Below are positions 6,811 through 14,418 of a stretch of 16,003 nucleotides of DNA, in pieces. A program made the position numbers and the translations under genes. How positions within the stretch are numbered: the first letter of the stretch is position 1; every line of letters begins with the position of its first letter. Source of the stretch: Prolixibacteraceae bacterium (GTDB lineage Bacteria > Bacteroidota > Bacteroidia > Bacteroidales > Prolixibacteraceae); NCBI GenBank assembly GCA_023229575.1, contig JALNYZ010000054.1, positions 1-16,003 on the forward strand, read 5' to 3'. The notes beneath the pieces are model-generated. The model did not search any database. It worked only from the letters and a program-made list of their open reading frames with translations, and was not told the origin of the DNA.

Positions 6811-6927
6811 TGTTACTGGTCATTTAATGAGTAGGTAAATATAGAAAAATCATGGTAATCGGCTAGCATTCTCTAATTAGGATTGCTAAATAAATTGGAT
6901 ATTAATGATTCTCCTGGTTAGGAAAAA

Positions 6928-6988
6928 TCACCACATAGGCACATAGGACACAGTAGTTTCTACTGTGTCCTATGTGCCTATGTGGTGA
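6928..6988 (-). terminator. Perfect 29-bp hairpin, likely terminator of the DUF4105 gene
   Basis: Positions 6928-6956 and 6960-6988 are perfect inverted copies with a 3-nt TTT loop. On the minus strand the stem is followed by TTTTT, and it begins 3 bp past the DUF4105 stop codon, so termination there is plausible. The arms themselves are built of 8-bp units (CACATAGG twice, then a variant), linking this hairpin to the phased arrays in other gaps. Confidence 0.75.
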
Positions 6989-6991
6989 AAA

Positions 6992-8173
6992 TCAAAATTT
7001 ATCTTTTTGAAATAACTTCGCTTTTGAGATCGTCCCCATCCTCATCAACAAAATCAAACACAACGGTACCACCAGCCAATGGAAGGTTTGGGGAAGGAAA
7101 TAGATTGAAACAAGAAACAAAGTGGTAACGATGGCTGTCAGGCGGACATACCAAAACATTTTTGGCCGCAGGGAGGGAAACATCCACAAAATACCCACCA
7201 GAAAATGGGTTGGGAATGCCCAAATGAGGTTGAGGTTCCATTTGGTGGAAGGCATCACCGAGATAAAGGTGGTAAAATAGAGGATCATGCCTGCTATGCC
7301 AAAGGCTATAAACACACTGATATCCAACCAGTCTAACCTACGCTTATTCTTTATCTCCCATTGTGTCAATGCAATCACAACCAAGAAAAAAAGAAGAACC
7401 ACAACAGCTGGTGAAGTAACAGAAAAGCTTCGGACGAAGGGAGGGGCATCAAAAATAACCACCGCCGGTCCGGTAACAGGGGAGGTAACGCCATCCCTTA
7501 CCACCACTGCTTTTGCCATGTCATCCCCCAAATAATCTGGCAGAAACATCTTCTGCGAAAAGGTGGAGATATGATCCGTTGGAATTCCCAATGCCAGCTT
7601 AATCCCGAATCCGCTCCAGCTATTGTCCTGGAGATATAGGTCAATTAAATTCCTGAATGACATCCGCTTATCCCCGGAGGTATCGTACTTGATTTTTCCC
7701 CCTAAGGCCTTTTCTATCTGATCGCGCAATCTGGTAGAACAGTTGTCTTCAAAGTGAGAATAACGGTATACCCTGTTCACCGGTTTGCAGTTTTCGATCA
7801 GGGATTCATACAAGGACTCACGCTCTGACGGGGTGAGCAAAAGCTCATACTCAACTACTTTTCGTTTATCTTCCTGATATTCACTCATAAAGGTACTCAT
7901 CCTCCATGCAGCTACCATGTAGTCGGTCTCACCTTTTGCAAAGCGCCAGATAAAATACGATGTTTGGAAACTAAAAACCCCGTAATTGAAAACTATATCC
8001 TTTTCGTACAATGGATCATTGATCCGGATAGCGGCATGACCGAAAAAAGAGTAAATCTCATCTCCCGGGGCACAGACGAGCAGGCTCACCTTTGCCGATG
8101 GTGACAACGACTGAGGATGACCCTGTTTGAAGCATAGAATTACTGTCAGGAATAGGAAAATAAATTTGTGCAT
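6992..8173 (-). CDS. DUF4105 (Lnb N-terminal-like) protein with C-terminal membrane domain
   Basis: A 393-residue envelope protein. Residues 1-21 look like a signal peptide (MHKFIFLFLTVILCFKQGHPQ). Residues about 25-240 form a DUF4105 domain: FGHAAIRI at 44-51 and DNCSTRLRD at 143-151 supply a conserved His (H46) and Cys (C145), likely a papain/NlpC-like catalytic pair facing the periplasm. Five hydrophobic segments follow at about 254-270, 284-304, 313-333, 342-360 and 364-377. The related Lnb N-terminal domain acts in lipoprotein N-acylation in some Gram-positive bacteria. Whether this protein does the same is unknown, since Bacteroidota normally have Lnt. It lies 44 bp after the DUF1761 gene on the same strand and ends in a strong hairpin, so the two may be co-transcribed. 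Confidence 0.85.
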   Translation of the reverse strand: MHKFIFLFLTVILCFKQGHPQSLSPSAKVSLLVCAPGDEIYSFFGHAAIRINDPLYEKDIVFNYGVFSFQTSYFIWRFAKGETDYMVAAWRMSTFMSEYQEDKRKVVEYELLLTPSERESLYESLIENCKPVNRVYRYSHFEDNCSTRLRDQIEKALGGKIKYDTSGDKRMSFRNLIDLYLQDNSWSGFGIKLALGIPTDHISTFSQKMFLPDYLGDDMAKAVVVRDGVTSPVTGPAVVIFDAPPFVRSFSVTSPAVVVLLFFLVVIALTQWEIKNKRRLDWLDISVFIAFGIAGMILYFTTFISVMPSTKWNLNLIWAFPTHFLVGILWMFPSLRPKMFWYVRLTAIVTTLFLVSIYFLPQTFHWLVVPLCLILLMRMGTISKAKLFQKDKF

Positions 8174-8217
8174 ACTTCGAAGGAAGAAACGGTGAAACGG
8201 GGAAACTGCTCATTCAA

Positions 8218-8637
8218 CTAGCGCCAAAACCCTACGATGGCCCCCATGATCATGAAGGCTACCAGATCAAAACCGGCATGGAGAAAATAAAGCTTTACTG
8301 GCTTATTTTCAAACAATACACTCGTTAATTTAGACATAGCTATCCAGAAAATGGCTATACAGGCCCCGATAATGGCCCCAAACCCGGCGCTGGAATGAGG
8401 GCCTAGGACCATGGAGATAACAAATGAGGCGACGCTTGCCGAAAGAAAGGTGAGCAAGGTAATCATCCACATCGGTTTGTTCGATTTTAAATCCTTTTCT
8501 GTAAATCCGTTCAGAGCCATCCACTGCTTACCAAACAACAGTGGTGAATACCAGAGCGCTCCGAGGATCAGGTATGAGATGCCGGCCAAAATAACAGCCC
8601 AAACATTCACTTTGGCAAAAGTTGCTAACATGTCCAT
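8218..8637 (-). CDS. DUF1761 family small membrane protein
   Basis: A 139-residue integral membrane protein with four predicted helices at about 10-30, 57-79, 85-104 and 118-137. The family-typical segment ALWYSPLLFGKQWM lies after the first helix, followed by a short polar stretch (TEKDLKSNKP). The C-terminal part LHAGFDLVAFMIMGAIVGFWR also fits DUF1761. The biochemical role of the family is not established. It starts with ATG at 8637 and is followed by the DUF4105 gene after 44 bp. The 14 nt found just before its start codon also occur just before mscL. Confidence 0.85.
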   Translation of the reverse strand: MDMLATFAKVNVWAVILAGISYLILGALWYSPLLFGKQWMALNGFTEKDLKSNKPMWMITLLTFLSASVASFVISMVLGPHSSAGFGAIIGACIAIFWIAMSKLTSVLFENKPVKLYFLHAGFDLVAFMIMGAIVGFWR

Positions 8638-8735
8638 ATCTGAAAATTTTAATGGTTGATTTGATGGTGGACTAAACTACAAAAAAATAGTTTCTGCCCT
8701 GCTTCTATATGACGAAATATTGTAAATCTATTTCA

Positions 8736-8834
8736 CTTTGTGCCCTTTTTGAAAACCTTCGCGTCCTTGCGGTGAAATTCTAAAATTTAAACACGATGGT
8801 CACCAAGGGAAGCACAAAGAATACACAAAGAATC
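8736..8834. repeat. Degenerate inverted CTTTGTGC-type repeats
   Basis: CTTTGTGCCC at 8736-8745 and the following CCTTCGCGTCCTTGCGGTGAA segment are matched in inverted orientation by GGTCACCAAGGGAAGCACAAAG near 8798-8819. Two in-phase 11-mers of type CACAAAGAATN lie at 8813-8834, ending just before the TrmN6 stop codon. The array is more decayed than the others in this window. Confidence 0.5.
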
Positions 8835-8837
8835 TCA

Positions 8838-9551
8838 TCAAGGCATGTTTAGGTAGAACTCTCTGGTCAATTCAATGAAATTTTCAGAAAACCTTTGCTG
8901 ATCAATCAGGATTACCAATTCATCCGACTCCGGATAGGTTGCCAACACAGAGAACTCAAGCAAAACCCGTTTGGGAGGTTTGCCAACCTTAGGAATTACG
9001 GTGGTTTTCCTGCTAAGATAGAAGCCGGCAAGCCGAGCGGTTTCCCGAAAATCATCCAATACTTCAATGGGAAGGATCACCGCCAATCTGCCTTGGCTCG
9101 TCAACAATTTTTTCGCTCCTGTAATCAGTTGTTCAAAGGAGAGGGAGACATCGTGACGGGCAATGGAGGAGGCCGGATCCGAAGATTTCATCGATTTTTT
9201 AAAAAACGGTGGGTTGCAAACAACTAAATCGAAGGATATGGCATGCGATTTCTGAAAATCATTGAAGTCACTGGAATAAAGCGCGAGCCTTTCGCCCCAT
9301 GGGGAATTTTGGAAATTGTGCAGCGCGTCCCGGCATGCATTTTTATCTATTTCAACGGCAGCAATGTGCGCTTCCGATCTCTGTGCCAGCATCAGCGCTA
9401 TTACGCCGGTACCTGTCCCAACATCAAGGATACGTTTGGCTCCTGTCACCCCGCACCACGCTCCCAGCAGTACTCCATCCGTGCCTACCTTCAGCGCGGA
9501 ATTTTCCTGAGTGATCAGAAATTGTTTGAACTGAAACCAGGAGTTGCTCAT
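8838..9551 (-). CDS. trmN6: tRNA1(Val) (adenine(37)-N6)-methyltransferase
   Basis: SAM-dependent enzyme that methylates N6 of A37, next to the anticodon of tRNA1(Val), known as YfiC in E. coli. The 237-residue length fits. The SAM-binding motif I is ILDVGTGTGVIALMLAQ at about 41-57, an acidic AAVEID follows near 64-69, and the N6-adenine methyltransferase NPPF motif lies at 113-116 (VVCNPPFFKKS). The N-terminal FKQFLITQENSALKVGTDGVLLG block is characteristic of the YfiC group and separates it from generic small methyltransferases. It lies downstream of lolD on the same strand, across a repeat-filled gap of 148 bp. Substrate assignment rests on family resemblance. Confidence 0.9.
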   Translation of the reverse strand: MSNSWFQFKQFLITQENSALKVGTDGVLLGAWCGVTGAKRILDVGTGTGVIALMLAQRSEAHIAAVEIDKNACRDALHNFQNSPWGERLALYSSDFNDFQKSHAISFDLVVCNPPFFKKSMKSSDPASSIARHDVSLSFEQLITGAKKLLTSQGRLAVILPIEVLDDFRETARLAGFYLSRKTTVIPKVGKPPKRVLLEFSVLATYPESDELVILIDQQRFSENFIELTREFYLNMP

Positions 9552-9555
9552 GATA

Positions 9556-9710
9556 GAGTGCCTAAAATGCCTAAAGTATTTAAAGTGCCTAAAGTTGGGG
9601 ACTCCCCAGATTTGTTAAATGCGTTCCTAAAGTTTGGACTCCGAACAAATTCTGATTGTGGCGTAAGTACTTTAGGCACTTTAGCTCACTTTAAATACTT
9701 TAGGCACTCT
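9556..9710. repeat. Inverted pair of 9-bp-period arrays overlapping the lolD stop
   Basis: Left array 9556-9600 is in-phase 9-mers such as AAATGCCTA, AAGTATTTA and AAGTGCCTA. The right array 9669-9710 carries the same units in inverted order (TACTTTAGG, CACTTTAGC). The arms share more than 20 bp of complementarity around about 70 bp of unrelated sequence. The right arm extends into the last codons of the LolD-like gene and supplies its stop codon. Confidence 0.85.
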
Positions 9711-10356
9711 TAATGGAGCCATCCTGCAACCTGATCATCCTGTCCGTCATTCCGGCAAAATGATCATCGTGCGTGACGATGACAAAGGTGTGGCCAAATT
9801 TTTCACGGAGCGAGAAGAAAAGCCGGTAGAGCTCCTCCTGATTCTGGGAATCCAGGTTGCCGGATGGTTCGTCAGCCAGAATAACAGAAGGATTGTTGAT
9901 CAATGCCCTGGCAATGGCCACCCGCTGTTTCTCACCACCTGACAGTTCCGATGGTTTGTGGTGCTTTCGTGGTAACAGGTCCAGAATTTGCAATAGCTCT
10001 TCTGCCCTCTTTTCAACAGAACCCTTCTTGGTCCCGGCAATAAAGCCCGGAATGCAGACATTTTCGAAGGCTGTAAATTCTGGAAGAAGGTGGTGAAACT
10101 GGAAGACGAAGCCAATCTCTTTGTTCCTGAAACGGGATAAATTCTGCTCGCCCAACGAGAACAGGTCGTTCCCATGTATCAAAACCTTTCCGGAATCGGG
10201 CTGGATCAAGGATCCCAGAATCTGCAACAGGGTGGTTTTCCCTGCTCCGCTGGCGCCAACCACCGAGACAATCTCGTGCTCTTCAACCTTCAGGGAGACA
10301 CTTTTCAGTACCTGAAGATTTCCATACGACTTGGTAATCAGGTTGGCTTCAAGCAT
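9700..10356 (-). CDS. lolD: ABC transporter ATP-binding protein, LolD-like
   Basis: ATPase subunit of a MacB/LolCDE-type system; LolD powers release of lipoproteins from the inner membrane toward the outer membrane. The 218-residue size is typical. Walker A GASGAGKTT lies at 34-42, the Q-loop FQFHHLLPEFTAFENV at 85-100 (this wording is characteristic of LolD), the signature LSGGEKQR at 138-145, Walker B VILADEPSGNLD at 158-169, and the switch His in VTHDD near 195-199. It starts 2 bp after tatA, so the two are almost certainly co-transcribed and perhaps translationally coupled. No LolC/E permease lies nearby, so the partner must be encoded elsewhere. The last residues (KSA-stop) come from the right arm of the 9-bp repeat array. 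Confidence 0.88.
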   Translation of the reverse strand: MLEANLITKSYGNLQVLKSVSLKVEEHEIVSVVGASGAGKTTLLQILGSLIQPDSGKVLIHGNDLFSLGEQNLSRFRNKEIGFVFQFHHLLPEFTAFENVCIPGFIAGTKKGSVEKRAEELLQILDLLPRKHHKPSELSGGEKQRVAIARALINNPSVILADEPSGNLDSQNQEELYRLFFSLREKFGHTFVIVTHDDHFAGMTDRMIRLQDGSIKSA

Positions 10357-10358
10357 GG

Positions 10359-10625
10359 CTACTTTAGTTCCTCATCAATCTTTCGTGTAAAATCGCCACC
10401 TTTTTTCTCCATCTTATCTTTGAGGTTACCGAACTCACTTTTTAAGTCTGAAGTATGATCGGTGATTTCACGCTTGATGTCATCGGTTGCTTTATGAAAC
10501 TCACCATACAATTTCCCAATTGTTCTGGCGATACCCGGGATGGCATCCGCACCAAACAGGATGAGGACAAAAAAGACGATGACCATGATTTCACCGCCAC
10601 TGAAAAAAAGCAAAGGATGTGACAT
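10359..10625 (-). CDS. tatA: Sec-independent (twin-arginine) translocase subunit TatA
   Basis: Small membrane protein that oligomerises to let folded twin-arginine substrates cross the inner membrane. The 88-residue protein has one N-terminal membrane helix at about 10-26 (GGEIMVIVFFVLILFGADAIP). It carries the conserved Phe-Gly hinge at 24-25, then an amphipathic helix (IARTIGKLYGEFHKATDDI) and a charged tail. TatB is similar, and a bifunctional role cannot be excluded. No tatC is in the window. A TATCTTTG -7 box lies 18-25 bp upstream. It is followed by the LolD-like gene after 2 bp. Confidence 0.9.
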   Translation of the reverse strand: MSHPLLFFSGGEIMVIVFFVLILFGADAIPGIARTIGKLYGEFHKATDDIKREITDHTSDLKSEFGNLKDKMEKKGGDFTRKIDEELK

Positions 10626-10642
10626 AAGAATACACTTTTTTG

Positions 10643-10650
10643 CAAAGATA
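10643..10650 (-). promoter_or_regulatory. Candidate -7 box of tatA-lolD (TATCTTTG)
   Basis: Full match to TAnnTTTG on the minus strand, 18-25 bp upstream of the tatA start codon, giving a very short leader. I find no TTTG at the expected -33 spacing, so only the -7 element is supported. The same octamer precedes secDF. Confidence 0.45.
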
Positions 10651-10695
10651 ACAATCCTGACAAAATTGATTCGACTTCACCAATTTAAGTCATAA

Positions 10696-10726
10696 AAAAA
10701 CCCGGATTTTATGGTTCCGGGTTTTT
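10696..10726 (-). terminator. Rho-independent terminator of secDF
   Basis: An 11-bp stem AAAAACCCGGA/TCCGGGTTTTT (10696-10706 with 10716-10726) and a 9-nt loop, beginning 16 bp beyond the secDF stop. On the minus strand it ends in a T-run. It separates secDF from tatA. Confidence 0.9.
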
Positions 10727-10741
10727 CATATTAAAGCTTTG

Positions 10742-13700
10742 TTATTTCTTTTCTTCCAGTTTTTTCTGCCTTCTCATCAATGTATCATAAGCAATCGGAG
10801 TTGCTACGAAAACTGAAGAGTAAGTTCCGAAGAGGATACCGAACAAAAGGGCGAATACAAATCCTTTGATAGCGATTCCCCCAAAAAGGAAGATGGCAAA
10901 CAGTACCACCAATACGGTCAGCGAAGTACTGAAGGTACGGCGCAGTGTGCTGTTCATGGCATCGTTGTATGTCTTCATCGCATCCTGTTTTGGGTGTAGA
11001 TGAACATATTCACGAATACGGTCAAATACAATCACCGTATCGTTGATCGAGTACCCGATGATGGTCAGTACCGCTGCAATAAACGACATGTCAACAGCAA
11101 GCGAGAAAGAGAGCCATCCATCCAGCAAGGAGTACAAACCGATAACGATAACCACGTCGTGCGCCAGTGAAACCAGCCCGCCCAACCCAAACTGCCAGTT
11201 TCTGAAACGTACGGCAATGTACAGGAAGATAATCATCAGGGCAAAGAAAACCGATAACACAGCATCTTTTTTGATATCGTCAGAAATTGTCGGACCCACT
11301 TTTTGGGAACTCAATTTGTAATCTGAAAGGAACTTCTCCAACGTCACATCCGAACCGAGGTACGGTTTCATTCCGTTGTAAAGCTTGGCTTCCACCTCGT
11401 TGTCAACGGTTTCGGTGGCTTCTGCAATGCGATAATCTGTGGTAATGCGAATCTGGTTGTTGGCGCCAAAAGTTTTCACCTCAGGGGCATTGCCAAATTC
11501 GGTAGCCAGTTGCCTGGCCACATCCTCCACCATTACATCCTTGTTCAATCGGACAACATAGGTCCGGCCTCCCTTGAAGTCGATGGAATAGTTCATCCCT
11601 TTAAATACTATAGACAGAATAGCGATGGAGATCAGGATACTCGAAACAACATAGAATATCTTTCTCTTCTGTATGAACGGCATGTTAACATGACGCAACC
11701 ATTCACCTGATATTTTGGATACGAAAGTGATCTTTTTGTTGGTATCCAGCCAGCGCTCCAGAATGAAACGGGAGATGAAGATGGATGTAAAGAGCGAGGT
11801 GATGATTCCGATAATCAATGTAGTAGCAAATCCTTTGATAGGACCTGAACCGAACACATACAATACAATACCGGTTAACAGGGTCGTAACCTGGCCGTCG
11901 ATGATCGCAGAATAGGCGTTGTTGTACCCGTCCTTGACCGCCAGCCGCATTCCTTTACCTGCACGGACCTCCTCTTCGATACGCTCATTGATCAAAACGT
12001 TGGCATCTACCGCCATACCCATGGTTAAGACGATACCCGCGATTCCCGGCAGGGTAAGCACGGCGCCTAGTGAGGCCAGAATACCGATCAGGAAGAAAAG
12101 GTTGACAAGCAGCGCCACATTGGCGGCCCAGCCTGCTTTCTTGCTGTAAAAGAACAACATATAACCAAGTACCAGCATAAATGCGATCAGGAAGGAGTAC
12201 ATACCACTCTGGATGGATTCCTTGCCAAGCGTCGGCCCTACGATCTCTTCCTGAACAATGTGGGCAGGCGCCGGCATCTTACCTGATTTCAACATGTTGG
12301 CCAAGTCTTTCGCCTCATCCACAGTAAACTGGCCTGAAATTTCTGTACGACCGTTTGGAATCTCGCCTTGAACGGTTGGGTAGGATTGCACATAGTCGTC
12401 CAGAACAACTGCGACGCTTTTGCCTACATTTTCGCGGGTAATGCGCTGCCAAATCTTGGCTCCTTCAGCATTCATGGTCATATCGACCACACTGGAAGCC
12501 TTGTTTTGACCGAAATCCTGTCGTGCTTCAGTCACAGATCCACCATCCAGCGGAGCGCGGCCGTCACGACTGGAGACTTTGATCGCGATCAAGGAATAGA
12601 AGTTTTCATTTTCACCCATTGGCTTTGCTGTCCACCTAAAGATCATCGTGCGCGGGAAAACAGATTTTATCTGTTGCATTTTGAGGTAGGTGTTCACCTG
12701 AGCCGTATCTTTCACATGCGAATAACCAACGATAGGACCGCGTGCGATCTGACCGTCGCGTGAGGTATTGGGTGTCAGAACTGAGAATAGCGGATAATTT
12801 TTGGCTATCTCTTCGGCAGATCCTGCAGCCAGCGAATCTTTCTCCTGTTTCTTGATCTCACTAACCAGGCTACTTGCGGATTTTGTTGTATCATTTGAAG
12901 CAGTGGCTGTTGGCGTAATTGAAGGCATTGCGGCTGCCTGAACGCTTTTTACTTCGCGCAACCGCTTGTTGGCTTCGAGCAGGTAGGAATATACTTCGTT
13001 GTTTTCATAAGTCTCCCAGAATTCGAGGTTGGCAGTACCCTGAAGCAGTTTTCGAACCCTTTTTTCATCTTTCACACCGGGAAGTTCGACAAGAATACGC
13101 CCTTTGGTCTGAAGCTGCTGAATATTGGGTTGCGTTACGCCAAAACGGTCGATACGGGTTCTGAGTATCTGGAAAGAGTTGTCAATTGCTGCATCTGTCT
13201 CTTTTCGGATAACAGAAATTACCTGGGCGTTGGTTGAATTATAGCTTACCAATTCCCGCAGGTCAAGTGTATTAAAGATGGCCGCAAGTTTTGCATTGGG
13301 ATCCACCTCTTCAAATGCTTTTCCAAATAGCGTTACAAAATCATCCTGACTGACTATTTGCTTTTGCTTGGCCAATTCGATGGCTTTGGTGAAGGTTGGA
13401 TCAGTACTGTATCCCGAAAGGGCATGAATCAGGTCGACAACGGATACCTCCAGGGTGACGTTCATACCACCTTTCAAGTCTAGGCCCAGTGGAAGCTGAA
13501 ACTCTTTTACCTCCTTGAAGGTATATTTTCTCAACCCAATAAAATTGTACACCGGTTGGTTGGCAATTGAATCGAGATAACGGGTTTCATAATTTTTGGC
13601 AATACGCTCTGATTCAACCTGTGTTGCACTTGGACTCTCTGTCTTTGCTTTGCGGACGCCAAAGGCAACCGCATCATTTTCAACAGATACTGCCTTGTAG

Positions 13701-13774
13701 GTAAAGTAGAGTTGATACACACACACCAAACCTATCAAAATGGCAATAAGCCTGATCAATCCTTTATTCTGCAT
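10742..13774 (-). CDS. secDF: Protein translocase subunit SecDF (fused SecD-SecF)
   Basis: RND-type membrane protein that uses the proton-motive force to complete Sec-dependent export at the periplasmic side. SecD and SecF are fused in one 1010-residue chain. The SecD half starts with a membrane helix at about 7-26, has LPLGLDLKGGMNVTLEV at 95-110, a large periplasmic region, and the GMAVDANVLINERIEEEVRAGKG segment near 585-607 with the conserved Asp for proton relay. The SecF half begins near 680 and has GMNYSIDFKGGRTYVVRL near 720-737, KVGPTISDDI near 824 and GYSINDTVIVFDRIREY near 908-924. The periplasmic part contains a Ser/Thr/Ala-rich insertion around 285-310 (AAAMPSITPTATASNDTTKSASS), likely a flexible linker. 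It is monocistronic, with its own -7 box and terminator. Confidence 0.97.
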   Translation of the reverse strand: MQNKGLIRLIAILIGLVCVYQLYFTYKAVSVENDAVAFGVRKAKTESPSATQVESERIAKNYETRYLDSIANQPVYNFIGLRKYTFKEVKEFQLPLGLDLKGGMNVTLEVSVVDLIHALSGYSTDPTFTKAIELAKQKQIVSQDDFVTLFGKAFEEVDPNAKLAAIFNTLDLRELVSYNSTNAQVISVIRKETDAAIDNSFQILRTRIDRFGVTQPNIQQLQTKGRILVELPGVKDEKRVRKLLQGTANLEFWETYENNEVYSYLLEANKRLREVKSVQAAAMPSITPTATASNDTTKSASSLVSEIKKQEKDSLAAGSAEEIAKNYPLFSVLTPNTSRDGQIARGPIVGYSHVKDTAQVNTYLKMQQIKSVFPRTMIFRWTAKPMGENENFYSLIAIKVSSRDGRAPLDGGSVTEARQDFGQNKASSVVDMTMNAEGAKIWQRITRENVGKSVAVVLDDYVQSYPTVQGEIPNGRTEISGQFTVDEAKDLANMLKSGKMPAPAHIVQEEIVGPTLGKESIQSGMYSFLIAFMLVLGYMLFFYSKKAGWAANVALLVNLFFLIGILASLGAVLTLPGIAGIVLTMGMAVDANVLINERIEEEVRAGKGMRLAVKDGYNNAYSAIIDGQVTTLLTGIVLYVFGSGPIKGFATTLIIGIITSLFTSIFISRFILERWLDTNKKITFVSKISGEWLRHVNMPFIQKRKIFYVVSSILISIAILSIVFKGMNYSIDFKGGRTYVVRLNKDVMVEDVARQLATEFGNAPEVKTFGANNQIRITTDYRIAEATETVDNEVEAKLYNGMKPYLGSDVTLEKFLSDYKLSSQKVGPTISDDIKKDAVLSVFFALMIIFLYIAVRFRNWQFGLGGLVSLAHDVVIVIGLYSLLDGWLSFSLAVDMSFIAAVLTIIGYSINDTVIVFDRIREYVHLHPKQDAMKTYNDAMNSTLRRTFSTSLTVLVVLFAIFLFGGIAIKGFVFALLFGILFGTYSSVFVATPIAYDTLMRRQKKLEEKK

Positions 13775-13838
13775 TGGAAATTCGGTTTATTATTTTCTAA
13801 TCTTTGTTAACTTCCTAATCCTAAAAATTTGTAGTGCG

Positions 13839-13846
13839 CAAAGATA
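13839..13846 (-). promoter_or_regulatory. Candidate -7 box of secDF (TATCTTTG)
   Basis: Full match to TAnnTTTG on the minus strand, 65-72 bp upstream of the secDF ATG. The upstream -33 region is AT-rich without a clear TTTG. Confidence 0.45.
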
Positions 13847-13907
13847 TTTATTTTTTTGATTAAAATAGTTGCCTTTATCCGAAAACTCATCCTCGGCTTC
13901 CAAGGCG

Positions 13908-14327
13908 CTAAATCAGTATGACAAAGTTCTCATAATCAATCACTGCCCTTTCGCGGTAAAAGAAATCGCTGCCAAGTAGCCCGGCAATTTTTTTGTCCGA
14001 ATATTTGGAATACTCCTCTGTGATGTGGCGAAGATCAACAATGGCTACCGGAAGATCTTCAAAGCCATTTTCTGCCAACCGAAAACCAGTAATGGTACCA
14101 GTTGAAGTTACAACCATCTCCTGCCCCAGTCCCGTGGCCATGGCGCCTTCCGATTCGTGATGAACAACCTGGTCTGCCAAGCCCCTGTCTACCACGCTTT
14201 TTGATGCTCCGGTATCTACAACCCACCAATAATTTTCTATTCCTGAATGGATGAAGGGAACTAACAAATGAATGGTCCCCTCTTCCAAAAAGACAACTTC
14301 CATCGGTATCTTTAGCATTTTTCCCAT
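13908..14327 (-). CDS. Retropepsin-like (clan AA) aspartic protease
   Basis: A 139-residue single-domain protein. The catalytic signature is VVDTGASKSVVD with Asp-Thr-Gly at 38-40. A C-terminal hydrophobic-Gly motif IAGLLGSDFFYRERAVIDY near 113-131 completes the retropepsin-like fold found in bacterial clan AA proteases. With one Asp-Thr-Gly per chain it would act as a homodimer. There is no signal peptide or membrane segment, so a cytoplasmic location is expected. The substrate is unknown. The ATG at 14327 is used; the in-frame ATG three codons later is a possible alternative. It is divergent from nhaD across 167 bp, and I find no clear promoter match for it. Confidence 0.85.
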   Translation of the reverse strand: MGKMLKIPMEVVFLEEGTIHLLVPFIHSGIENYWWVVDTGASKSVVDRGLADQVVHHESEGAMATGLGQEMVVTSTGTITGFRLAENGFEDLPVAIVDLRHITEEYSKYSDKKIAGLLGSDFFYRERAVIDYENFVILI

Positions 14328-14418
14328 GGTACAAAGTAAACCAAAAATGCAATTTGGCCTTCAGTAAAGATGAAAACCAACAAAATAAAGAAGGATAACT
14401 TTTTAGTTCACATAAATT

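Noticed and set aside
6271..6834. 187-residue plus-strand open frame
   Set aside because: Antisense to the conserved N-terminal part of mutS, with no domain signal.
9243..9713. 156-residue plus-strand open frame
   Set aside because: Antisense to trmN6 and then running through the 9-bp repeat arrays; low-complexity product.
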